The notes beneath the pieces were generated by a model, which was not told the origin of the DNA, did no database searches, and was given only the letters and a program-made list of their open reading frames with translations. A stretch of DNA of 64,000 nt from an uncultured Nocardioides sp. (lineage in GTDB: Bacteria; Actinomycetota; Actinomycetes; Propionibacteriales; Nocardioidaceae), in contig NZ_CANKYS010000001.1 in the NCBI RefSeq assembly GCF_947488025.1, forward strand, positions 653,350-717,349. Direction: 5' to 3'. Made by a program: the position numbers and the translations under genes. Below are positions 26,637-35,115 of the stretch, in pieces (the first letter of the stretch is position 1; each line of letters opens with the position of its first letter).

Positions 26637-27293
26637 TCACCAGCCACCGCGGAGCTGCGCCAGTGCGCCGACCAGCACCACGACGGCACGGACGGGGTCG
26701 GCCGGCAGCGGGAGCGCACCGATCTCGGCGAGGGTCTGCTCGTCGGCGCCGCGCCCGGCGGCGTACAGCGGGTGGTCGGCGGCGAGCTTGCGCAGCGCCG
26801 AGGCGTGCGAGGTGAACATCGTCGGTCGCGTCGCCGCCAGCACGACCGCGTCGGCACCGGTGCCCCGCGCCGCGGTGAGGATGGCCGGCACGGGGGTGTC
26901 GGCCCCCAGGAACCGCACCCGTACGCCGCGCTCGCGCAGCATCAGCGCCACGCACAGCAGGACCATGTCGTGCCGCTCCCCCGGCGGGCAGGCGAGCAGG
27001 ACGACCGGCGCGACCGCGGCGGCGTCCGCGAGGAGCGGGGCCGGGGGCACGGCGGCGAGCGCGGTCAGCTTGCGCCGAAGCATGTCGCTGACGAAGTGCT
27101 CGTGGGCGACCGACAGCGTGCCGTCCTCCCAGCGGTCGCCGACCTCCTGCAGGAAGGGCAGGACGACACCCGTCACCGCGCCGGACAACGGCACGTCCCA
27201 GAGCAGCCGGGCGATGGCGACCTCCGCCGCCTCGGCGTCGAAGGTCTCGACAGCCGCCCAGAGCTCGTCGGACGTGGTGGTCGTGATGCTCAC
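26637..27293 (-). CDS. Cobalamin-binding photoreceptor-like protein without DNA-binding domain
   Basis: A 218-aa protein made only of a four-helix cap (about 1-85) and a Rossmann B12-binding domain (95-215). The cap carries Trp55, nine residues, then Glu65-His66: the W-x9-EH motif that, in CarH photoreceptors, shields the adenosyl group of coenzyme B12. ERHDM (106-110) occupies the cobalt-ligand position, His108. CarH and LitR carry an N-terminal MerR-type helix-turn-helix; it is absent here, and translation begins directly before the cap (GTG at 27293). It probably senses light or B12 and signals through a partner. It is divergent from korA across 277 nt in which I saw no other gene. Confidence 0.8.
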   Translation of the reverse strand: MSITTTTSDELWAAVETFDAEAAEVAIARLLWDVPLSGAVTGVVLPFLQEVGDRWEDGTLSVAHEHFVSDMLRRKLTALAAVPPAPLLADAAAVAPVVLLACPPGERHDMVLLCVALMLRERGVRVRFLGADTPVPAILTAARGTGADAVVLAATRPTMFTSHASALRKLAADHPLYAAGRGADEQTLAEIGALPLPADPVRAVVVLVGALAQLRGGW

Positions 27294-27570
27294 AGTCGCA
27301 CGCTAGCCCCGCCGACGTCCCACCGCAGACGTTCGCCCCGCCCCGCGGGGTGGTCGGACGGCCGCCGCCTTCCGCGAGCCCAGCACGGGTCCCGCCGCAG
27401 GGGTGAGCCAGACGGTGCTGCCGCCGCGAGCGTGTCGTGGGTCACGGACGCAGCGAACGGGGTACTGGGGAGGCGTCCATCACGTGGGGAGCGGCAGGAA
27501 TCCGCTGGGCCCGCGACTATCGTGGGCAGCCGGGACAGGACTCTCGCGACACGTAGGAAGCAGGGCAGAG

Positions 27571-29511
27571 GTGACCCACACCGACAAGCAGGTCAAGCAG
27601 CTCGACCGCGTCATCATCCGGTTCGCAGGGGACTCCGGTGACGGCATGCAGCTGACCGGTGACCGGTTCACCCAGGAGACCGCGGCGTTCGGCAACGACC
27701 TGGTCACCCTGCCCAACTTCCCCGCCGAGATCCGGGCGCCCCAGGGCACCCTGCCCGGCGTGTCGTCGTTCCAGGTGCACTTCGCCGACCACGACATCCT
27801 CACCGCGGGCGATGCCCCCGACGTGCTGGTCGCGATGAACCCGGCTGCGCTGCGCGCCAACCTCGGCGACCTCCACAAGGGCGCGACGATCATCGTCGAC
27901 ACCCACGACTTCACCGCCCGCAACCTCACCAAGGCGGGCTACACCGCCAGTCCGCTCGACGGCGACACCCTCGCCGAGTACGCCCTCCACACCGTCGACC
28001 TGACCGGCATGACGGTCGAGGCGGTCAAGGAGTTCGGTCTCTCCCGCAAGGACGCCTCACGCGCGAAGAACATGTTCGCGCTCGGCCTGCTGTCGTGGAT
28101 GTACGGCCGTCCCACCGACCCGACGACGGCGTTCCTGACCAAGCGCTTCGCCAAGGTGCCCGACATCCGCGACGCCAACCTCGCGGCGTTCAAGGCCGGG
28201 TGGAACTTCGGCGAGACGACCGAGGCCTTCGCGGTCCAGTACGAGATCAAGCCGGCGGTGATGGCCCCCGGCACCTACCGCAACATCACCGGCAACCTCG
28301 CGCTGGCCTACGGCCTGGTCGCGGGCGGCGTGCAGTCAGGTCTCCCGCTGTTCCTCGGGACCTACCCGATCACCCCGGCCTCCGACATCCTCCACGAGCT
28401 GTCGAAGCACAAGTCCTTCGGCGTGACGACGTTCCAGGCCGAGGACGAGATCGCCGGCGTCGGCGCCGCCATCGGTGCGTCGTACGCCGGTCACCTCGGC
28501 GTGACGTCCACCTCGGGCCCCGGCGTGGCGCTGAAGTCCGAGGCGATCGGCCTGGCCGTGATGACCGAGCTGCCGCTGGTCGTCGTCGACGTCCAGCGCG
28601 GGGGCCCCTCGACCGGCCTGCCCACCAAGACCGAGCAGGCCGACCTGCTGCAGGCGATGTTCGGGCGCAACGGCGAGGCGCCGGTGCCGATCGTGGCGCC
28701 CCAGTCCCCCGGCGACTGCTTCGCCGCGGCCGTCGAGGCCACCCGCATCGCCGTCACCTACCGCACCCCGGTGCTGCTGCTCTCCGACGGCTACCTCGCC
28801 AACGGCTCCGAGCCCTGGCGCGTCCCGGCCGTCGACGACCTGCCGGTCATCGACCCCGCGTTCGCCACCGAGAAGAACCACTTCCCCAACGGCGCGGACG
28901 ACCCTGACTCTTCTGAGTTCTGGCCCTACCTGCGTGACGAGAAGACGCTCGCGCGACCGTGGGCGATCCCCGGGACCGCCGGCCTCGAGCACCGCATCGG
29001 CGGCCTCGAGAAGGGCGACGGGCACGGCAACATCTCCTACGACCCGGCCAACCACGACTTCATGGTCCGCACCCGTCAGGCCAAGGTCGACCGGATCGCC
29101 GACTCGATCCCGCCGGTCGAGGTCGACGACCCGTCGGGCGAGGCCAAGGTGCTGGTCCTCGGGTGGGGGTCGACCTACGGCCCCATCGGTGCCGGCGTAC
29201 GCCGCGTGCGCAAGGCCGGCTACCGGGTCGCCCAGGCGCACCTGCGCCACCTCAACCCCTTCCCGAGCAACCTCGGCGAGGTCCTCAAGGGCTACGACAA
29301 GGTGCTCGTGCCCGAGATGAACCTCGGCCAGCTCTCCCTGCTGCTGCGCGCGAAGTACCTCGTCGACGCCGTCGGCTACAACCACGTCCGCGGACTGCCC
29401 CTCAAGGCCACTGAGCTCGCCCACGCGATCGGCGAGCTGGTCGGACAGGCCGAGGGCGTCGACATCGACCTCGGCGTCTGGGGCGAGCCCTCCCAGAAGG
29501 AGCACATCTGA
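27571..29511 (+). CDS. korA: 2-oxoglutarate (2-oxoacid):ferredoxin oxidoreductase, alpha subunit
   Basis: A 646-aa fused gamma-alpha subunit. The N-terminal gamma domain (GDSGDGMQLTGDRF..., residues 20-200) is followed by the pyrimidine-binding alpha domain (TYPITPASDILHEL, FQAEDEIAGVGAAIGASYAG split here) and a transketolase-C-like region. With KorB it oxidatively decarboxylates 2-oxoglutarate to succinyl-CoA, reducing ferredoxin, an alternative to the NAD-linked dehydrogenase in mycobacteria. GTG at 27571 is chosen because MTHTDKQVKQLDRVIIRFAGD matches homologues and GCAGAG precedes it. The stop overlaps the korB start by one base (TGATG). Confidence 0.93.
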   Translation: MTHTDKQVKQLDRVIIRFAGDSGDGMQLTGDRFTQETAAFGNDLVTLPNFPAEIRAPQGTLPGVSSFQVHFADHDILTAGDAPDVLVAMNPAALRANLGDLHKGATIIVDTHDFTARNLTKAGYTASPLDGDTLAEYALHTVDLTGMTVEAVKEFGLSRKDASRAKNMFALGLLSWMYGRPTDPTTAFLTKRFAKVPDIRDANLAAFKAGWNFGETTEAFAVQYEIKPAVMAPGTYRNITGNLALAYGLVAGGVQSGLPLFLGTYPITPASDILHELSKHKSFGVTTFQAEDEIAGVGAAIGASYAGHLGVTSTSGPGVALKSEAIGLAVMTELPLVVVDVQRGGPSTGLPTKTEQADLLQAMFGRNGEAPVPIVAPQSPGDCFAAAVEATRIAVTYRTPVLLLSDGYLANGSEPWRVPAVDDLPVIDPAFATEKNHFPNGADDPDSSEFWPYLRDEKTLARPWAIPGTAGLEHRIGGLEKGDGHGNISYDPANHDFMVRTRQAKVDRIADSIPPVEVDDPSGEAKVLVLGWGSTYGPIGAGVRRVRKAGYRVAQAHLRHLNPFPSNLGEVLKGYDKVLVPEMNLGQLSLLLRAKYLVDAVGYNHVRGLPLKATELAHAIGELVGQAEGVDIDLGVWGEPSQKEHI

Positions 29512-30632
29512 TGAGCACCTCCCCTCTCACGGACCTCGGCCTCCCCGGACTGCGTTCCGGCACCGAGCAGGTACCGGCGGCCGACGGGCCGCAGACCGGC
29601 AAGGACTTCACCTCCGACCAGGAGGTGCGCTGGTGCCCCGGGTGCGGCGACTACGCCGTGCTCAAGGCCGTCCAGTCGTTCCTGCCCGACCTGGGGCTGC
29701 GCCGCGAGAACATCGTCTTCGTCTCCGGCATCGGCTGCTCCTCGCGCTTCCCCTACTACCTCGACACCTACGGCATGCACTCGATCCACGGCCGTGCGCC
29801 GTCGATCGCCACGGGCATCGCCACGGCACGCGAGGACCTGTCGGTGTGGGTCGTCACCGGTGACGGCGACGCGCTGTCGATCGGCGGCAACCACCTCATC
29901 CACGCGCTGCGCCGCAACGTCAACATGACGATCCTGCTCTTCAACAACCGGATCTACGGCCTGACCAAGGGCCAGTACTCCCCCACCTCGGAGACCGGCA
30001 AGGTCACCAAGTCGACCCCGATGGGATCGGTCGACCACCCATTCAACCCGGTGTCGCTGGCGCTCGGCGCCGAGGCGTCGTTCGTCGCGCGCACGATCGA
30101 CTCCGACCGCAAGCACCTCACCTCGGTGCTGGCCGCCGCCGCCGCGCACCGCGGCACCTCGCTGGTCGAGATCTACCAGAACTGCCCGATCTTCAACGAC
30201 GGCGCGTTCGACGCGATCAAGTCACCCGACACCAAGGCCGACGCGATCATCCCGCTCGTGCACGGCGAGCCGATCACCTTCGGCGCCCGGCTGGAGGACG
30301 GTCGTGGGTCCAAGGCCCTCGTACGCGACCCGGCGTCCGGCGGCGTGAAGGTCGTGGCGACCACCGACGTGGCAGCCGACGACGTGCTCGTCCACGACGC
30401 CCACTGCGACGACCCGACGATGGCGTTCGCGATCTCGCGCCTGACCGCGGCCGACTACCTCGACCAGTCGCCGATCGGGATCTTCCGCCAGGTGGAGCGG
30501 CCGACCTACGACGACCAGGCCCGCGAGCAGGTCGCGTCCGCGACGACCGACGCCGGAAATGACGGCACCGCCGACCCCTCCGCCCGTCTGGCGGAGCTGA
30601 TCGGCGGTGGCGACACCTGGACGATCATCTGA
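29511..30632 (+). CDS. korB: 2-oxoglutarate (2-oxoacid):ferredoxin oxidoreductase, beta subunit
   Basis: A 373-aa thiamine-diphosphate subunit. WCPGCGDYAVL (about residues 41-51) and GIGCSSRFPYY supply the family's cluster-binding cysteines. The ThDP/Mg motif is GDGDALSIGGNHLIHALRRN ending in LFNN. A 60-residue C-terminal tail is Ala/Asp-rich. It forms the KorAB complex with the upstream gene. No ferredoxin gene is adjacent. Confidence 0.93.
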   Translation: MSTSPLTDLGLPGLRSGTEQVPAADGPQTGKDFTSDQEVRWCPGCGDYAVLKAVQSFLPDLGLRRENIVFVSGIGCSSRFPYYLDTYGMHSIHGRAPSIATGIATAREDLSVWVVTGDGDALSIGGNHLIHALRRNVNMTILLFNNRIYGLTKGQYSPTSETGKVTKSTPMGSVDHPFNPVSLALGAEASFVARTIDSDRKHLTSVLAAAAAHRGTSLVEIYQNCPIFNDGAFDAIKSPDTKADAIIPLVHGEPITFGARLEDGRGSKALVRDPASGGVKVVATTDVAADDVLVHDAHCDDPTMAFAISRLTAADYLDQSPIGIFRQVERPTYDDQAREQVASATTDAGNDGTADPSARLAELIGGGDTWTII

Positions 30633-30668
30633 TCGTCCGTCAGGTCGTCGGGTCGCGGTGACCGGGGC

Positions 30669-31079
30669 TCAGTCGAAGTAGAGCGTCCAGACCTTGCCCT
30701 TGGTGTTGCCGAAGCCGTTGGAGTTGTCGACCTTCGAGCGCCACTTCCAGCGACCGCGGTCCGGGGCGTAGATGCGGGTCTTGAAGACGCCGCTGTCGTT
30801 GGTCTTCACCTTCTTGACGGTCTTCCACTTGCAGCTGCCGCACTTCTTCTTGAGGATCTTCACCTTCTGCTCGGCGTAGGGCAGCAGGGTGCCGTCCAGC
30901 TGCGGCTCCATGACGGTGCCCTTGAGCTTGAAGGCGTTGTAGGAGACCTGCTTGGTCTTCGGCGGGATCTCCTCGATGATCCGCTTGGGCTGCGACCCGG
31001 CGCCGGCGCTCGTGCTGAGCGCTCCGACGACGAGCAGTGCGGCGACGAGCGCCGCCAGGACGGTGCGGAGTGTCCGCAT
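30669..31079 (-). CDS. Small secreted protein
   Basis: 136 aa with a clear signal peptide (MRTLRTVLAALVAALLVVGA, cleavage near SAGA/GS). The mature domain of about 105 residues is Lys/Trp-rich: EQKVKILKKKCGSCKWKTV carries a C-x2-C pair, followed by KTNDSGVFKTRIYAPDRGRW. This pattern (material-like beta-sandwich, xxWKxVxxxKTxxSGxF) resembles the N-terminal domain of the GH16 protein at 57894. The function is unknown. ATG at 31079 is favoured over more upstream starts because the signal peptide begins there. Convergent with korB, 36 nt apart. Confidence 0.75.
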   Translation of the reverse strand: MRTLRTVLAALVAALLVVGALSTSAGAGSQPKRIIEEIPPKTKQVSYNAFKLKGTVMEPQLDGTLLPYAEQKVKILKKKCGSCKWKTVKKVKTNDSGVFKTRIYAPDRGRWKWRSKVDNSNGFGNTKGKVWTLYFD

Positions 31080-31180
31080 GGTGAGTTCCCCCTCAGTGGT
31101 GATGACGTGTCTGACCCGCCGGGGGTCCCGCCCCCGAGGCCACCCCATCGTAGGCGACGGGCCGCCCCTACACTTCCGGA

Positions 31181-32089
31181 GTGCCAGATAGCCGACGCGG
31201 ACTGATCTTCGGCGCGCTGGCCTACATCCTCTGGGGCACGTTCCCTCTCTACTGGACGCTGCTCGAGCCGGCCGGTGCGCTCGAGATCCTCGCCCACCGC
31301 ATCGTCTGGTCGGTGCTGACGATGCTCGTCATCCTCGTGCTGGCGCGACGCGTCCCGCAGTTCCGCGCCCTGCTCCGCGACCGGCGCAAGCTCGTCCTGA
31401 TCAGCTGCGCGGCCGTGGTCATCACCATCAACTGGGGTGGCTACATCTGGGGCGTCAACAACGACCGCGTCGTCGAGACGTCGCTCGGTTACTTCATCAA
31501 CCCGCTCGTGACCGTGCTCATGGGCGTCCTCGTCCTCGGGGAGCACCTGCGGCGGCTGCAGTGGATCGCGATGGCGATCGCGTTCGTCGCGGTCGTCGTG
31601 CTCACCCTCGACTACGGCCGGCCGCCCTGGGTCGCGCTCGTGCTGGCCTTCTCCTTCGGCACCTACGGCCTGCTCAAGAAGCAGGCGGGCGTCGGCGCCG
31701 TGGAGAGCATCACGCTGGAGACCATGGTCATCGCGCCGTTCGCAGCGGCGTACGTCGCCTGGCTCGTCGCGACCGGCACCTCCAGCTTCGGCAGCAACGG
31801 CGTCGGGCACGCCCTCCTCTTCACCACGACCGGTGTCATCACGGCCGTGCCCCTCATGCTGTTCGGCGCCGCGGCGATCCGGGTCTCGATGGTCTCGCTC
31901 GGGCTGCTGCAGTACCTCGCCCCCACCATCCAGTTCGCCCTCGGCATCCTCGTCTTCCAGGAGGACATGCCCGCCAGCCGCTGGATCGGCTTCGGCCTCG
32001 TCTGGGTCGCCCTCGTGATCTTCACCGTGGAGGCGCTCAATCACCGCCGCCGCCAGCTGCGCCTCGTCGCCCACGCCAGCGCCGTGTGA
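31181..32089 (+). CDS. rarD: RarD-type EamA-family membrane transporter
   Basis: A 302-aa drug/metabolite transporter with ten helices as two EamA repeats. The RarD beginning RRGLIFGALAYILWGTFPLYW and the block NWGGYIWGVNNDRVVETSLGYFINPL (given in part) are characteristic. The E. coli homologue was linked to chloramphenicol sensitivity; the natural substrate is unknown. GTG start at 31181. Thirteen nt after its stop a repeat element begins that probably serves as its transcription end. Confidence 0.9.
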   Translation: MPDSRRGLIFGALAYILWGTFPLYWTLLEPAGALEILAHRIVWSVLTMLVILVLARRVPQFRALLRDRRKLVLISCAAVVITINWGGYIWGVNNDRVVETSLGYFINPLVTVLMGVLVLGEHLRRLQWIAMAIAFVAVVVLTLDYGRPPWVALVLAFSFGTYGLLKKQAGVGAVESITLETMVIAPFAAAYVAWLVATGTSSFGSNGVGHALLFTTTGVITAVPLMLFGAAAIRVSMVSLGLLQYLAPTIQFALGILVFQEDMPASRWIGFGLVWVALVIFTVEALNHRRRQLRLVAHASAV

Positions 32090-32102
32090 CTCCCGCCCCC
32101 GA

Positions 32103-32160
32103 GCGGTGGCCCACCCACACTCCGGTCGCGCGGAAGGTGGCTCCACCACCGCTGCAGCGG
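32103..32160 (+). repeat. 58-bp hairpin-type repeat, copy A1
   Basis: Starts GCGGTGGCCCACC, has GGAAGGTGGCTCCACCACC in its right arm and ends CCGCTGCAGCGG. The same 58-bp element, with only one base difference seen, is at 33851-33908 (A2), and a diverged one is at 34041-34102 (A3). The arms can fold into an imperfect hairpin. It lies between rarD and the IS256 copy. Confidence 0.7.
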
Positions 32161-32174
32161 TGAGCCACGCAGCT

Positions 32175-33634
32175 GGGTGAGTCCCCTGGGGTGGTGGAAG
32201 TAGAAGACCGGCTCGACCACGGATCAGCACTGGAGTGAGTGTCGATCCGAAACGAGGGCGGGCCACCGCGTGAGGCTCTGCGAGAAGGCTCTAATCAACT
32301 CGTAGAACAGGACTCACGCGATGACCCTGAACCAGTCTGCCCTGCTCGAGCTCACCCAGATGTTGCGCACCGCTGATGGCGGCGATCTGATGCGTCAGAT
32401 GCTCGGCCTGATGCTCCAAGCCCTGGTCGATGCCGAGGCCACCTCGGTGATCGGCGCCGAGCCGCACCAGCGCACCGCCGAGCGCACCACGCACCGCAAC
32501 GGCACTCGACCCAAGACGGTGTCCACGACCTCCGGCGACCTGACGGTCAAGATCCCGAAGCTGCGTCAGGGGTCGTTCTTCCCGACCCTGCTCGAACCAC
32601 GCCGTCGAGTCGACGTCGCGCTGCACGCGGTGGTCATGGAGGCCTACGTCCACGGCGTGTCCACCCGCAAGGTCGATGACCTGGTGGTCGCGCTTGGCGT
32701 CGACACCGGGATCAGCAAGTCCGAGGTCTCCCGGGTCTGCGCCGGCCTGGACGAGCAAGTCGCGGCCTACGACACCCGCCCACTGGACCACTGCGCCTTC
32801 CCTACGTGTTCCTCGACGCGACGTACTGCAAGGCCCGCGTCAACGGCCGGGTGGTGTCCCAGGCGGTCGTGATCGCCACCGGCGTCAGCGCAGACGGGCG
32901 CCGTGAGGTGCTGGGCAGCCAGGTCGGCGACAGCGAGTCCAAGGCGTTCTGGACCGAGTTCCTGCGCGGGCTGCGCGAACGCGGCCTGGACGGCGTGCAG
33001 CTGGTCATCAGTGACCACCACCGCGGGCTGATGGCCGCGGTCGACCAGGTCATGGCCGGCACGACCTGGCAACGCTGCCGGGTCCACTTCATGCGCAACG
33101 TCTTGACCCGGGTACCGAAGGCGTCTTCGGCGATGGTCGCGACCACGATCCGCACGATCTTCGCCCAGCCCACCGGCACGCTGGTGCGTGAGCAGGTCGA
33201 GGTCGTCGCGACCATGCTCGAGGCGAAGCTGCCCGACGTGGCCGCGATGCTGCGTGAGGCACGCGAGGAGATCACCGCGTTCGCCGACTTCCCCGCAGCG
33301 CACTGGTCGAAGATCTGGTCGACCAACCCACTCGAGCGGCTCAACCGAGAGGTCAAGCGGCGCACCGAGGTCGTCGGGATCTTTCCCAACCCCGCAGCGC
33401 TGCACCGGCTCACCGCCTGCGTGCTGATCGAGGCCCACGACGAATGGCAGGTCGCCGATCGTCGCTACCTCTCAGAAGGCTCCATGGCCCTGCTGAACCC
33501 GCCCGAGCCCACCGCCCTGGCCCCCGCCAGCAACACCAACAAGGAGGTCATCGACACCCCCGCCGCCGTCACGGCATAGTTCAACCCAGCAGAGCGCCAC
33601 GCGCCGCTACTTCCACCACGCCACGGGACTCAAT
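32175..33634 (+). mobile_element. IS256-family insertion sequence, about 1460 bp
   Basis: Ends are imperfect inverted repeats: GAGTCCCCTGGGGTGGTGG on the left (32179 on) against GAGTCCCGTGGCGTGGTGG on the right strand (ending 33631), 23 of 25 bases matching over the full arm. The 9-bp target duplication CACGCAGCT lies at 32166-32174 and 33635-33643. The host sequence is one unit of the 71-bp repeat array, continuous across the insertion. It carries one transposase gene, frameshifted. Confidence 0.88.
32321..33579 (+). pseudogene. IS256-family transposase, frameshifted
   Basis: A mutator-type DDE transposase that would be about 419 aa. The first part (MTLNQSALLELTQML to DHCAF) is in one frame, and the rest (YVFLDATYCKARVNG on) resumes in another: TTCCCTACGTG appears to lack one C at about 32801. 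Catalytic residues are otherwise present: Asp in FLDATY, Asp in VISDHHRG and Glu in NPLERLNREVKRR. Either the element is inactive or the C run was miscalled. IS256 members normally use one frame, so programmed shifting is unlikely. Confidence 0.85.
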
Positions 33635-34110
33635 CACGCAGCTTCTCAGGCCGCAGAACCTGCCTCACGCACCGCGCGCCGGCCGGTCGCCCGCTGGCGG
33701 TGAGCCACGCAGCTTCTCAGGCCGCAGAACCTGCCTCACGCACCGCGCGCCGGCCGGTTGCCCGCTGGCGGTGAGCCACGCAGCTTCTCAGGCCGCAGAA
33801 CCTGCCTCACGCACCGCTCCCCCGCGCGCCGACGTACGACACGTGAGGTGGCGGTGGCCCACCCACGCTCCGGTCGCGCGGAAGGTGGCTCCACCACCGC
33901 TGCAGCGGTGACCCACGCAGCTTCTCAGGCCGCAGAACATGCCTCACGCACCGCGCGCCGGCCGGTAGCCCGCTGGCGGTGACCCACGCAGCTTCCCAGG
34001 CCGCAGAACATGCCTCACGCACCGCTCCACCCGGGCACGAGCGGTGGCCCACCCACATTCCGCCAGCTGGAAAGGTAGCTCCACCGCCGCTCGCGGCGGC
34101 GGCGGTGCGG
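33635..34110. repeat. Composite array of 71-bp (B) units and 58-bp (A) elements
   Basis: This 537-nt gene-free interval is almost all repeats. B units of 71 bp, starting CACGCAGCTTCTCAGGCC and containing GCCTCACGCACCGC, begin at 33635, 33706 and 33777 in perfect 71-bp register, and again at 33914 and 33985. The third and fifth are cut short. A elements lie at 33851-33908 and 34041-34102. The order is B-B-B-A-B-B-A, and left of the IS A1 plus the start of a B unit continues it. A 71-bp period is not a multiple of three, so open frames here are not repeat proteins. Confidence 0.8.
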
Positions 34111-34116
34111 CGAGCG

Positions 34117-35115
34117 TCAGGAGGTGCGGGTGGCGACGATGTCGGCGAAGGACTCCAGCGCCGTACGGACGGGGCCGGGGTCGAGGGCCTCGAGGAGCTT
34201 CTTGGCGCGGGCGGCCTCGGCGAGCACGTGGTCACGGGCCTGGTCGATGGCGGGGTGGCGGCGCAGCAGCTCGAGGGCCTCGGCGTGCTCGGCGTCGTCG
34301 GCGAGCGGGCGGCCGAGGAGCGAGAGCAGACGGGCGTCGGCCGGGTCGGTCGAGGCCTGGGCCATCAGGACGGGCAGGGTGGGTACGCCCTCGCGCAGGT
34401 CGGTGCCCGGCGTCTTGCCGGAGGTGTCGGACTCGGAGGCGATGTCGAGGATGTCGTCGGTCAGCTGGAACGCCGAGCCCACGATCTCGCCGTAGGAGCT
34501 CAGCGCCTCCACGACCTCGGCACGCGCGCCGCTGAACATCGCGCCGTAGCGCGCGGACGTGGCGATGAGCGAGCCCGTCTTGCCGGCGACGACGTCGAGG
34601 TAGTGCGCCAGCGGGTCCTCCCCGGGACCAGGCGGGACCGTCTCCATGATCTGGCCCTCGACGAGGCGGGTGAAGGTGCGGGCCTGGATGAGGACGGCCT
34701 CGGGTCCGAGCTCGGCGGTGAGCTCGGAGGAGCGGCCGAACAGGAAGTCGCCGGTGAGGATGGCGACGTTGTTGTCCCACCGGGCGTTGGCGGTGTGGGC
34801 GCCGCGGCGCAGGGACGCCTCGTCCATCACGTCGTCGTGGTAGAGCGAGGCCACGTGGGTGAGCTCGACGACGCAGGCGGCCGTGTCGACGGCGTCCGCG
34901 TCGGGGTCGGGGCCCGCCTCGGCCGCGAGCAGCACCAGCAGCGGCCGGAAGCGCTTCCCGCCGGCCATCATGAGGTGGGTCGCGGCCTCCGAGACGAACT
35001 GGGCGCGCCCCTTGCAGTGGTCGGCGAGCATCTCCTCGATGCGCGCCAGCCGCTCGACGAGCCGCTCCTCCAGAGCGGGGTCGACGACGGGCATGGCGAG
35101 GGGCGAGTCGGTCAC
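34117..35115 (-). CDS. Long-chain polyprenyl diphosphate synthase
   Basis: A 332-aa trans-prenyltransferase that adds isopentenyl units to allylic diphosphates. GGKRFRPLL precedes the first Asp-rich motif YHDDVMDEA, and the second is LTDDILD. The residue at the fifth position upstream of the first motif is small (Ala in HVASLYHDD), compatible with long products. Lying directly downstream of nuoN (4-nt GTGA overlap) and near men genes, it most likely makes the heptaprenyl to nonaprenyl side chain of menaquinone. GTG start at 35115 is fixed by the overlap. Its 3' end abuts repeat A3. Confidence 0.88.
   Translation of the reverse strand: MTDSPLAMPVVDPALEERLVERLARIEEMLADHCKGRAQFVSEAATHLMMAGGKRFRPLLVLLAAEAGPDPDADAVDTAACVVELTHVASLYHDDVMDEASLRRGAHTANARWDNNVAILTGDFLFGRSSELTAELGPEAVLIQARTFTRLVEGQIMETVPPGPGEDPLAHYLDVVAGKTGSLIATSARYGAMFSGARAEVVEALSSYGEIVGSAFQLTDDILDIASESDTSGKTPGTDLREGVPTLPVLMAQASTDPADARLLSLLGRPLADDAEHAEALELLRRHPAIDQARDHVLAEAARAKKLLEALDPGPVRTALESFADIVATRTS

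Noticed and set aside
26515..27306. A 263-codon plus-strand ORF
   Set aside because: It runs antisense to the B12-binding gene and has only shadow-frame composition.
32321..33579. Programmed frameshifting of the transposase
   Set aside because: IS256-family elements normally use one frame, and the break is best explained by one missing C in a C run.
33444..33911. Plus-strand frame over the repeat array that reads like a repeated SHAASQAAEP protein
   Set aside because: The 71-bp period is not a multiple of three, so successive units fall in different frames; it starts inside the transposase gene in the wrong frame.
33635..34028. CRISPR array
   Set aside because: Units are 71 bp, contiguous and without variable spacers, and no cas genes are nearby.
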